Below, piece after piece: positions 16,635-24,066 of a stretch of DNA of 64,000 nucleotides; the first letter of the stretch is position 1, and each line of letters begins with the position of its first letter. A model generated the notes under the pieces. That model was given only the letters and a program-made list of their open reading frames with translations, searched no databases and had not been told where the DNA came from. The position numbers and the translations under genes are program-made. The DNA comes from a bacterium 336/3 (GTDB lineage Bacteria; Bacteroidota; Bacteroidia; Cytophagales; Thermonemataceae): NCBI GenBank assembly GCA_001281695.1, contig LJIE01000001.1, forward strand, positions 3,991,521 to 4,055,520, read 5' to 3'.

Positions 16635-17045
16635 ATGTTTCAATCAGATATACAAATAAGGGTTCGTTACGCAGAAACCGACCAAATGAAGTATGTTTAC
16701 TATGGAAATTATGCTATTTATTTTGAAGTAGCTCGTGTAGAATGTTTACGAAATTTGGGTTTGGAATACAAAACGTTGGAAGATGTACATCATGTCATGA
16801 TGCCTGTTTTGGAACAGTATTCTAAATATATTCGCCCTGCCATGTACGATGATATGCTTACTATCAAAACTTCTATTGCAGAATTGCCCAATACTCGTAT
16901 TCGTTTTGAGTACGAAATTTACAATCAGAGTAATACGCTTATCCACAAAGCTCATACAGTTTTGGCATTTGTCCACACTCAAACCCTAAAACCTGTCCCT
17001 TGCCCTGATGTATTTTTAAACATTCTGAAGCCTTTTTATTCATAA
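16635..17045 (+). CDS. Acyl-CoA thioesterase, YbgC/4-hydroxybenzoyl-CoA hotdog family
   Basis: 136 residues, the usual single-hotdog length. The N-terminal RVRYAETDQMKYVYYGNY has the catalytic Asp16 and the Tyr/Asn of the 4HBT/YbgC motif; YFEVARVECLRNLGL is the central helix. It hydrolyses short or hydroxy acyl-CoAs in the cytosol and often associates with Tol-Pal in proteobacteria, but no tol gene is near. Its end overlaps the convergent beta-barrel-like gene by 10 nt. Confidence 0.9.
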   Translation: MFQSDIQIRVRYAETDQMKYVYYGNYAIYFEVARVECLRNLGLEYKTLEDVHHVMMPVLEQYSKYIRPAMYDDMLTIKTSIAELPNTRIRFEYEIYNQSNTLIHKAHTVLAFVHTQTLKPVPCPDVFLNILKPFYS

Positions 17046-17965
17046 GTACTTGTTTGATTGATGCTTATCCCTCCATAGAATCGGGCAGGTCGTATTTTTT
17101 GGTGAGATTTGTATAAATAGATTTCGTTTTTATCATCAATCATGGGTACATGAGCATTTTCTGAACGAATCCAACTTTGTGGGACAAAGTACATATCATG
17201 TAAAAGTGCATTTTGAAAGAAATTTCTAATTTTTTCACTGTCTATGCCCACACTTGTCTGAAAAGTTTGCCCAAAATTCCACGCATAATTGACTTTAAAA
17301 GCGATAATACCTGCCGAAGTTTTTCCAAAAGGCTGATTTTCCATATCCAAATACCCAAAACGAGCAGGATACAAACTATCTTTTACTCGCATAGCTCCTT
17401 GAGTATCACCTGTCCACAAAATATTTTGAAAACTATATTGAAAATTGTCTTTCTGAAAAGTAGTACTCAATGCACTAGTTCTGAATCTATCTTTTCCACC
17501 TCCTCCAAATACATCATTTTCAAGGCTTATCAGCCAGTTTTTAAAATGGGCTGTTACACTTCCTGAGCATTGAGAAGTCTGAAAATTATTTCCATAATAA
17601 TGAAAAGCATAGCCCAATGCATATGCATTGGACATTTGGTGATTTATTACACTTAAAAAGTTTTTGTTTGATATATCAGTTTTTCCAAAGCCATACAAAG
17701 CTCCTAGACTGGTTCTAAAACCAATGCCTTTTTTTCCTGAATAATGTTTGTAATGATACAAACCTGTTACCTCTCCATTAAACTGTACAAATGGAGAAGC
17801 TTGAACGTAGCCTCTAAGCGTAAATCCTAAGTTTTTTTGGTGTGTGCCTAAAGTAGTACAAATACCTCCTTGTATAGCCCAGTTTTGAGCTTGGCAAATT
17901 TGAGGTAAAAAAAGAGATAAAAGAGAAAAGATTAGAGGACAAAGTAATTTTATCCATATTATCAT
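17036..17965 (-). CDS. Secreted beta-barrel-like protein of the family labelled 'polymorphic toxin type 23'
   Basis: 309 residues from the ATG at 17965; two earlier ATG codons in the same frame lie inside a heptameric repeat and overlap the preceding gene, so I prefer this one. The signal peptide is MIIWIKLLCPLIFSLLSLF, ending in QICQA. The mature part consists of alternating aromatic strands (LGFTLRGYVQASPFVQFNG; YALGYAFHYYGNN; FQYSFQNILWTGDTQG) and a conserved end (IHDMYFVPQSW type). As I recall, Bacteroidota relatives carry the 'polymorphic toxin type 23' label. What is visible looks like an outer-membrane or periplasmic barrel and shows no toxin delivery domain. Confidence 0.72.
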   Translation of the reverse strand: MIIWIKLLCPLIFSLLSLFLPQICQAQNWAIQGGICTTLGTHQKNLGFTLRGYVQASPFVQFNGEVTGLYHYKHYSGKKGIGFRTSLGALYGFGKTDISNKNFLSVINHQMSNAYALGYAFHYYGNNFQTSQCSGSVTAHFKNWLISLENDVFGGGGKDRFRTSALSTTFQKDNFQYSFQNILWTGDTQGAMRVKDSLYPARFGYLDMENQPFGKTSAGIIAFKVNYAWNFGQTFQTSVGIDSEKIRNFFQNALLHDMYFVPQSWIRSENAHVPMIDDKNEIYLYKSHQKIRPARFYGGISINQTSTYE

Positions 17966-17968
17966 TAA

Positions 17969-18003
17969 AAATCTAATATCTAACATCTCATGTTTTATGT
18001 CTC
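17969..18003. repeat. Degenerate heptameric repeat, locus 3
   Basis: Five consecutive 7-nt units: AAATCTA, ATATCTA, ACATCTC, ATGTTTT, ATGTCTC. The array fills the space between the end of the beta-CASP gene and the preferred start of the barrel-like gene, and encodes the spurious N-terminal extension of the latter. Confidence 0.65.
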
Positions 18004-18008
18004 TTTTA

Positions 18009-19439
18009 TCAAAGTTCAAAAAAATCTCCTTTGGCAGGAATTGTTACATTTTTGTACTGATGACTTTCTAAAAGCTTTTTAAAATCTTGCATAGAACTTT
18101 CTTCTCCATGAATTAAGAAGGTTTGCTTCAGAGTCTCAGGATTTTGAGCTTTCATAAATTCCAGCAAATCATTTTGGTCTCCATGCCCACTAAAAATATC
18201 AATAGAACGAATATTGGCTAAAACGGCAAACTTTTTATCACCTATATCAAGTGTTTTATCACCATATAACAATTGATGCCCCAATGTACCTTCAGCAGCA
18301 AAACCTATCATTAAGATAGTTGCATAAGGATTTTGAATATTAGCTTTTACGTGGTGTTCTATTCTGCCACCTTGAATCATTCCAGAAGAAGAAATAATAA
18401 TACAAGGCTCCGAATGATTCGAAATGAGTTTACTTGTTTTTAAATCTTCTACATAAATCAGATTCTCAAAATCAAATAGGTTTTTATGTTCTGCATAGAA
18501 TTGTTGAGCTTCTTCATTCAAAAGCCCTGAATAAGTCTCATAAGCTCTTGTACTATGGTGAGCCAAAGGACTATCCGAAAATATTTTGATAGGAGGTAAT
18601 CTGTTTTCAATACTTAATTTATGTAATGTAAACAAAAGTGCTTGTGTTCTGCCTACACTGAAAGCAGGAATAATCAGTCTACCTGGTATTTGTACACATG
18701 CTTCATTAATAATTTCAAAAATTTCGTCTTCAGCAGAGCCCTGCGATTTGTGTAAACGATTCCCATAAGTAGTTTCACAAAGTACATAGTCTGCTTGTGG
18801 GGGTGTTTGTGGGTCTTGAAGTAATGGATAGTTTTTTCGACCTATATCTCCTGAAAAAAGCGTTTTTTTGATTGTACCATTCTCCTCTATTTCTAAAAAT
18901 GCATTTGCAGCACCCAATAAATGTCCTGTGGGAATGAGTGTAACCCAAACACCTTTTACAATTTGAAATCTTCTGTTAAATTGTAACGGAAAGAAATACT
19001 CTTCTGTATCATCTACATGCTTAGGTAAATACCACTCAGATGTATCTGTAGTATATTTATTTTTAGTTTTTTTCTGTTTCCCTTGCATTTTTTTTAGTCT
19101 TCTTTGATGCAATTGTGCTGAGTCTTGCAAAAGAAGTCTTGTAAGAGTTTGTGTTGCAGAAGTACAAATAATTTGCCCTTCAAAGCCTTCACGAATCAAG
19201 TTTGGTAAGTTTCCAGAATGGTCTATATGAGCATGTGTGAGTATTACTACATTTATCATGGATGCCTCAAAAGGAAAAATATTGCCTGAATATTCTGTTT
19301 CTTCATCCTCCTCCACTTTTTTTCTTCCTTTTTCCATATCAAAGCCACAATCTATCAAAATACGATAGTCATCCTCCAATTCTAACAAATACATGCTACC
19401 CGTAACTTGGCGAGCAGCTCCCCAAAAAGTTAATTTCAT
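18009..19439 (-). CDS. MBL-fold beta-CASP ribonuclease/exonuclease
   Basis: 476 residues. Metallo-beta-lactamase motif 2 is HAHIDHSG (His69, His71, Asp73, His74), followed by GHLLGAANAFLEIE and FSGDIGRKNYPLL. The beta-CASP region has CETTYGNR, IPAFSVGRTQ and IISSSGMIQGGR, with SGHGDQNDL and LIHGEESSMQDF at the C-terminus. This is the full set of CPSF73-like catalytic residues. It acts on RNA, or possibly DNA, in the cytosol. Transcribed toward the barrel-like gene with the heptad array between them. Confidence 0.93.
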   Translation of the reverse strand: MKLTFWGAARQVTGSMYLLELEDDYRILIDCGFDMEKGRKKVEEDEETEYSGNIFPFEASMINVVILTHAHIDHSGNLPNLIREGFEGQIICTSATQTLTRLLLQDSAQLHQRRLKKMQGKQKKTKNKYTTDTSEWYLPKHVDDTEEYFFPLQFNRRFQIVKGVWVTLIPTGHLLGAANAFLEIEENGTIKKTLFSGDIGRKNYPLLQDPQTPPQADYVLCETTYGNRLHKSQGSAEDEIFEIINEACVQIPGRLIIPAFSVGRTQALLFTLHKLSIENRLPPIKIFSDSPLAHHSTRAYETYSGLLNEEAQQFYAEHKNLFDFENLIYVEDLKTSKLISNHSEPCIIISSSGMIQGGRIEHHVKANIQNPYATILMIGFAAEGTLGHQLLYGDKTLDIGDKKFAVLANIRSIDIFSGHGDQNDLLEFMKAQNPETLKQTFLIHGEESSMQDFKKLLESHQYKNVTIPAKGDFFEL

Positions 19440-19610
19440 TTTAAATTAATTATAGCTTTCTAAAAATGTAACATGCAAAAAAGGAAAAAAAAATGGAAAT
19501 ACCAAGTTTTATTCAAGGGTTCAAGATTTTATCATTTTTTTTTGTGGTTTATTAAACCTTTTATTTGAAATTGCATCTAAGTTCAAAAGCCTAATAGATA
19601 TATCGAGTAA

Positions 19611-20150
19611 ATGGAAGATAAAGAATTTTTAGAAAAGTTTAGTCAGCCTGATACTAAAAACTATGCATTTAATCAAATGGTACGAAAGTATCAACAAAAA
19701 GTCTATTGGCATGTACGTAAAATGGTTATTGATCATGATGATGCCAATGACCTTACACAAGAAACTTTTGTAAAAGTTTGGCAAAACTTAGATAAATTTA
19801 AAGGTGATTCTCAGTTGTTTACATGGATTTATAGAATTGCCACCAACGAATGTCTTACATTTTTGAAAAGAAAGAAAACAAAGTTTTTTTTACCTATCGG
19901 AGATGTAAGTAAAGAGCTTTTAAGAAAATTAGAAACTAGTGATTATATATCAGGGGATGAGATTGCTATAAAATTACAAAAAGCATTATTAAAACTCCCT
20001 GAAAAACAACGTTTGGTTTTTAATATGAAATATTATGATGATATGAAGTATGAAGAAATCTCGGAAGTTTTAGGGACAAGTGTAGGTGCTTTAAAAGCTT
20101 CTTATCACCATGCAGTCAAAAAAATAGAAGAATATATGCAACAAGATTAA
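19611..20150 (+). CDS. ECF-type RNA polymerase sigma factor
   Basis: 179 residues. Region 2 is recognised by YWHVRKMVIDHDDANDLTQ then ETFVKVW and FTWIYRIATNECL; region 4 by LPEKQRLVFNMKYYDD and YEEISEVLGTSVGALKASYH. No extra C-terminal domain. It directs polymerase to a small regulon, probably envelope related, given the next two genes. It begins an apparent three-gene operon: 13 nt to the membrane protein and 14 nt from that to the Spy-like protein. Confidence 0.93.
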   Translation: MEDKEFLEKFSQPDTKNYAFNQMVRKYQQKVYWHVRKMVIDHDDANDLTQETFVKVWQNLDKFKGDSQLFTWIYRIATNECLTFLKRKKTKFFLPIGDVSKELLRKLETSDYISGDEIAIKLQKALLKLPEKQRLVFNMKYYDDMKYEEISEVLGTSVGALKASYHHAVKKIEEYMQQD

Positions 20151-20163
20151 TGAAGAGAAGATT

Positions 20164-20781
20164 ATGAAAAAGTTTGATTTAGAAAACAATAAAAAACAAC
20201 CTCCATTTGGAACACCTGATGGATATTTTGAAGCTTTTATAGGAAAATTAGAAGATCGAATACAAGGCGAAACAGTCCCTAAAAAAGCTACCAAAAAACT
20301 ACCTTTTGGAGTACCAGAAAACTATTTTGAGTTATTACCTCAATATATTGCCAAAAGAATAGAAACTCTTTTACCAAAAGTTTGGTATAAACAACCAAGT
20401 TTCAAATGGGCATTTGCAGGAACTAATTTAGCTGTAGTTTGTGTATTTGTATGGTTTAATTTTTTCAGAACAGAGAATTTTGCTCATCAAGCAGATAAAG
20501 AACTTGCTGAAAACCTAAAAACTATTTCTAAAGAAGAGCTGATTCAATATTTGGCGTATCATACGCCACAAGAAGCATTGGCTCAGGCTCAAGAAATGCC
20601 TATCAATCAAGAGGTTTATCAACAAAAAGTAGAAGTTATCCAAGATACTACTACACCTAAAATACAAAAAAACATTACTACTGAAGAGCTTCTTGAAAAC
20701 GAATCGGACAGAAAAGAATTAGAAAAAATTTTAGAAGAAGAATTAGAGGCTGAAGATTTAGAAGATATTATAAATCCTTAA
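20164..20781 (+). CDS. Single-TM protein, likely anti-sigma or sigma-partner
   Basis: 205 residues, family uncertain. The N-terminal half has two repeats of PPFGTPDGYFEAF/LPFGVPENYFELL type at about 13-25 and 45-57. One TM helix lies near 82-100 (FAGTNLAVVCVFVWFNFF). The C-terminal 100 residues are acidic and helical (LEKILEEELEAEDLEDI). The position directly after an ECF sigma gene and the single-TM layout suggest an anti-sigma role, but no zinc (ZAS) motif is visible. This pattern is common in Bacteroidota sigma operons. Function is inferred from position. Confidence 0.72.
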   Translation: MKKFDLENNKKQPPFGTPDGYFEAFIGKLEDRIQGETVPKKATKKLPFGVPENYFELLPQYIAKRIETLLPKVWYKQPSFKWAFAGTNLAVVCVFVWFNFFRTENFAHQADKELAENLKTISKEELIQYLAYHTPQEALAQAQEMPINQEVYQQKVEVIQDTTTPKIQKNITTEELLENESDRKELEKILEEELEAEDLEDIINP

Positions 20782-20795
20782 AATATAATACACTT

Positions 20796-21215
20796 ATGAG
20801 ATACATTTTATTATTTATTTGCTCAATAATTATAGGACATACAGATTTATTAGCTCAACCTGGACAAAGAATACAACAAGCTCGAAAAGAATATGTTATC
20901 AAACGCCTAGGGCTTACAGCAGAGCAAGAAAAAAAGTTTGTACCTTTATATGATGAATACTCAAAAAAACAGCACGAATTGCAAAAACAAATTAGGCAAC
21001 TTCGTTTTGAAGCAAACAGTTTAGCTCTTTCTGATGCAGAGCTTAGTGCTGATGTAGATAAACTGCTTGAGCTTAAACAAAAAGATTTGGATTTAGAAAA
21101 AGAGTATTTAAATAAATTCAAAACGATTCTGAACATCAAACAAGTAGTTGAAATGTATAAAGCAGAAAAAGATTTTGTTCGAGTTGTGTTAAAAGGATTG
21201 AGAGACAAAGGATAA
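20796..21215 (+). CDS. Periplasmic Spy/CpxP-like helical protein
   Basis: 139 residues with a signal peptide (MRYILLFICSIIIGHTDLLA). The mature part is a charged all-helical protein with LTAEQEKKFVPLYDEY and LLELKQKDLDLEKEY, the hallmark of Spy/CpxP/LTXXQ-type periplasmic chaperones or stress sensors; here the LTAEQ motif lies near residue 40. It closes the ECF sigma operon and could act as an envelope-stress sensor or chaperone. A bidirectional terminator follows. Confidence 0.75.
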   Translation: MRYILLFICSIIIGHTDLLAQPGQRIQQARKEYVIKRLGLTAEQEKKFVPLYDEYSKKQHELQKQIRQLRFEANSLALSDAELSADVDKLLELKQKDLDLEKEYLNKFKTILNIKQVVEMYKAEKDFVRVVLKGLRDKG

Positions 21216-21222
21216 GTAAAAA

Positions 21223-21248
21223 ATAGAGCCATCATATTATGGCTCTAT
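21223..21248. terminator. Bidirectional terminator between the Spy-like and YbfF-like genes
   Basis: 10-bp stem ATAGAGCCAT / ATGGCTCTAT (21223-21232 and 21239-21248) with a 6-nt loop. The stop codon of the minus-strand hydrolase lies in the loop region and a T-run follows on the plus strand. Confidence 0.75.
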
Positions 21249-22007
21249 AAATTTTTGTATAATTTCTAAAAACTCTTGGGGTTTCTCTGCATGTAGCCAA
21301 TGTCCAGCCCCTTCAATGGTTTCTATTTGTACATTTTGGAAATAATGTTGAATTAACTCAAAATCTTCATCTAAAATATAATCTGATTTTGCTCCCCTTA
21401 CAAAAAGAGTGGGTTCATCAAATGATAAATTGGTAAGTAAACCTTCTCCTACATTTTCTATTTGAGCATCTATAACAGATAAATTGATACGCCAAGCCCA
21501 TTTTTGATGTTCATCTCTATACAAGTTCTTCAAAAGGAAAGCCTTTGTATCCAATTCTTTTACATATTCACCTAAAATATCTTCCGCTTGTTTACGAGAA
21601 GTAAGTGTATTAAGGTCAATTGCTTTTAAGCCTGTCAATATTTTCTGATGATGTAGTGGATATTCTTTGGGAGCAATATCTGCTACAATCAGTTTTTTAA
21701 TTGAAGAAGGAAAAAAAGAACAAGCGTATTGCATAGCTGTTTTTCCGCCCATAGAGTGTCCTAAAATAATTGGATTCTGAATATTTTGAGATTTGATAAA
21801 TTCATCTAAATCTTCTGCCATTACCTGATAATCCCACTCATTGCTATGTGGCGATTTCCCATGATTGCGTTGGTCTATCAGATATACTTGGTTTTTTTCT
21901 GCTAAAACTCTTCCAACTGTGAGCCAATTGTCCGAAGAACCAAACAATCCATGTATAATGACAATCTCTTGCCCTTGTGAGCCTACTTTTTGATGATATA
22001 ATTGCAT
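21237..22007 (-). CDS. Alpha/beta hydrolase, YbfF esterase family
   Basis: 256 residues. The oxyanion motif HGLFGSSDNW lies near 19-28, IDQRNHGKSP near 44-53, and the nucleophile Ser85 in GHSMGGKT; the acid is near FVRGAKSDYI and the His in GAGHWLHAEKP. YbfF-type esterases act on short acyl esters or acyl-CoA. It overlaps the upstream WecG-type gene by 1 nt (TAATG), a tight operon with probable translational coupling. Confidence 0.9.
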   Translation of the reverse strand: MQLYHQKVGSQGQEIVIIHGLFGSSDNWLTVGRVLAEKNQVYLIDQRNHGKSPHSNEWDYQVMAEDLDEFIKSQNIQNPIILGHSMGGKTAMQYACSFFPSSIKKLIVADIAPKEYPLHHQKILTGLKAIDLNTLTSRKQAEDILGEYVKELDTKAFLLKNLYRDEHQKWAWRINLSVIDAQIENVGEGLLTNLSFDEPTLFVRGAKSDYILDEDFELIQHYFQNVQIETIEGAGHWLHAEKPQEFLEIIQKFIEP

Positions 22008-22753
22008 TATTTTTTTCCAAAGAGTTTATACTGAATGACTAACCAAATAAAATAGCTATTGGTTGTAAAATATCTTTTAAATAATCTTTTGGGTTCTTGA
22101 ATAAGCCTGTAAAGCCATTCTAAACCATTTTTTTGCATCCATTTGGGTGCTTGTTTGATAGTACCTGCATGAAACGCAAAAGCAGCTCCTACTGCCATCA
22201 TTACAGCATTGATTTTGCCTTTATTGCTTGCTACCCAGATTTCTTGTTTGGGACATCCTCTACCAACCAATAAAATATGTGTTCCTGCATCATTGACCAT
22301 TTCTGGAGTAAGTGTATTATCATCAGGTTTGTCTTCTCTGTATTTACCACATATTTTAACGTTGGGATAGTGATTTTGGATAAAAGCCACAAATTTTTCA
22401 AGTGTTTCTTCTGTTGCTCCTCCATATACATACACATTTAAACCCAAATCATTTGCTTCAGCTAAAACTCTCAATGTCAGTAATGGTCCATAAACTCTAT
22501 CTTTTAGGCCTACTTTATGAAAATTATTCATAGCCCAACGGATAGGTTGTCCGTCAGGAACAATCATATCAGCTTTTTTGACTGCTTCTGCAAAACTTGG
22601 GTTTTGCTTGTTTTCTACAACTCCATGAACAGGCAAAGCATATACAGCATAACTTGTTTTGTTTTTAGCTTGTTCAATAATTTCTAAGGCTGCACTATCA
22701 TAATTTACTACAGCATAAGGAATAGAAAATATATCAACTTTTTGGAAAGACAT
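22007..22753 (-). CDS. WecG/TagA/CpsF-family glycosyltransferase
   Basis: 248 residues, normal for the family. The conserved blocks are MIVPDGQPIRWA, LRVLAEANDLGLNVYVYGG, LLVGRGCPKQEIWVA and GAAFAFHAGTIKQAPKWMQ then GLEWLYRLIQEPKRLFKRY. These enzymes transfer ManNAc(A) or a related sugar to lipid-linked acceptors on the cytosolic face, for polysaccharide. The acceptor here is unknown and no further polysaccharide cluster is adjacent. First gene of a two-gene operon with the YbfF-type hydrolase. Confidence 0.9.
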   Translation of the reverse strand: MSFQKVDIFSIPYAVVNYDSAALEIIEQAKNKTSYAVYALPVHGVVENKQNPSFAEAVKKADMIVPDGQPIRWAMNNFHKVGLKDRVYGPLLTLRVLAEANDLGLNVYVYGGATEETLEKFVAFIQNHYPNVKICGKYREDKPDDNTLTPEMVNDAGTHILLVGRGCPKQEIWVASNKGKINAVMMAVGAAFAFHAGTIKQAPKWMQKNGLEWLYRLIQEPKRLFKRYFTTNSYFIWLVIQYKLFGKK

Positions 22754-22803
22754 ATCTTAATTTTTATTTTGAAAATGCAAAAGTATAGCAAAAACCTTAC
22801 TTT

Positions 22804-24000
22804 TCAAATCAAAATTCTTTTGGCAAGGATCAAAACTCTCGATTCGTTGTGTAATGTTACTCCCAAAATCCATTCTTCACCACCTTCTTGTATTTTAGTT
22901 TGCTTACGAATTTGTTCCACAGACAAAGGATAGTTTCTTACGGCAATATTTGCTTTTTTATCAGGCAGGTAGGTTTGAAGTTCTTTCATGGCCGTATTTC
23001 CTTGAAATACTTTTATCATTTCAAATATTCTCCCTTGAAAATCTTTCTTCAAAATATCTGAAGTATAAATATGAGTATTGGGATGCAATTTTGATAAATC
23101 AAATATTTGAGCTACAGTTTTAAAAAAACCAGCTTTCATAATAGAAGCATTAGGCTCATAAATGTATTTTTGAGGCTCAGAATAAGTAATAGTTACGGTT
23201 TCTTCTTTTAATTTAGTACCTTTTAAAATATCATTTTTTTGATTAGACAGAATATTAACAGCTTCTATTTCAATATCTTGATACTCATTACAATCTTTTT
23301 TTAGCCAATACAATACTTCTTTACACTCATTTTCAAGACTAACGACCCAGACTTTTTTAACAAAGCTCAAATGTTCTATGGCTTGCCCAATATCGAACAT
23401 GGGAGAGGTTTTGAGTAAAATGTTTTCTGCTTTTTGAAACATCAAAGTCATTAATTCTATCACATTAGGTTCTGTTTCTTTAATTTGAGCAACAGCTTTA
23501 TTCTGGCTATCTCTTCGGGCAGGGTCTAAATATATCCAATCAACAGTTTTTGTAAAGTTTTCTAAAAAATGTTGAGCGTTGTCTTTATATATTTGAATAT
23601 TATGGCTTTTTAGTTTTTCAAAATTATGGTTCACAATATCCACCAAGCTCTCGTTTTGCTCTACATAGCATACTTCTTCAAACCTTTTACTAAAAGCCCA
23701 AGAGTCCACTCCAAAACCACCCGTAAGGTCTACCAACGATTTGCCTGATACCAAACCAGCCTTGAATGTAGCTGTCTGCTCCGAAGAACATTGTTCTAAA
23801 TTTAATTTAGGTGGATATATAATTTCTTTTTGCTGAAAATAAGAAGGTAGTTTTGTTTTAGCTTTTTGACCACCATGTATTTGGTCTAATACCATTGTTC
23901 TTGTTGCAATAGGAAACTTTTGCAATTTTAAAGCAACTTCTGAGAGTGGCAGAAATGTATATTTTTCAACTAAGTCTAGTATTTCTTGAGAGAGTTGCAT
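22804..24000 (-). CDS. Class I SAM-dependent methyltransferase with THUMP-like domain
   Basis: 398 residues. The SAM motif is VDLTGGFGVDSWAFSKRF at about 89-106, then VEQNES, and motif IV reads WIYLDPARRD at about 175-184. The DPARR form is seen in the RNA guanine/trmG10-like subgroup that carries a THUMP-like region. The C-terminal 150 residues form an additional strand/helix domain. Probably modifies RNA bases, but the position is unknown. It lies just upstream of the WecG-type gene with a 50-nt gap. Confidence 0.82.
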   Translation of the reverse strand: MQLSQEILDLVEKYTFLPLSEVALKLQKFPIATRTMVLDQIHGGQKAKTKLPSYFQQKEIIYPPKLNLEQCSSEQTATFKAGLVSGKSLVDLTGGFGVDSWAFSKRFEEVCYVEQNESLVDIVNHNFEKLKSHNIQIYKDNAQHFLENFTKTVDWIYLDPARRDSQNKAVAQIKETEPNVIELMTLMFQKAENILLKTSPMFDIGQAIEHLSFVKKVWVVSLENECKEVLYWLKKDCNEYQDIEIEAVNILSNQKNDILKGTKLKEETVTITYSEPQKYIYEPNASIMKAGFFKTVAQIFDLSKLHPNTHIYTSDILKKDFQGRIFEMIKVFQGNTAMKELQTYLPDKKANIAVRNYPLSVEQIRKQTKIQEGGEEWILGVTLHNESRVLILAKRILI

Positions 24001-24014
24001 AGGCTATAAAACTA

Positions 24015-24044
24015 AAAACCACCCTTAGTTGCAAGGGTGGTTTT
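24015..24044 (-). terminator. Terminator after the OmpA-TSP3 gene
   Basis: 12-bp stem AAAACCACCCTT / AAGGGTGGTTTT (24015-24026, 24033-24044), 6-nt loop, with A/T flanks giving a U-run on the minus strand. Lies just after the OmpA stop. Confidence 0.85.
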
Positions 24045-24066
24045 GTAGATTAGTTTATTTTACTAA

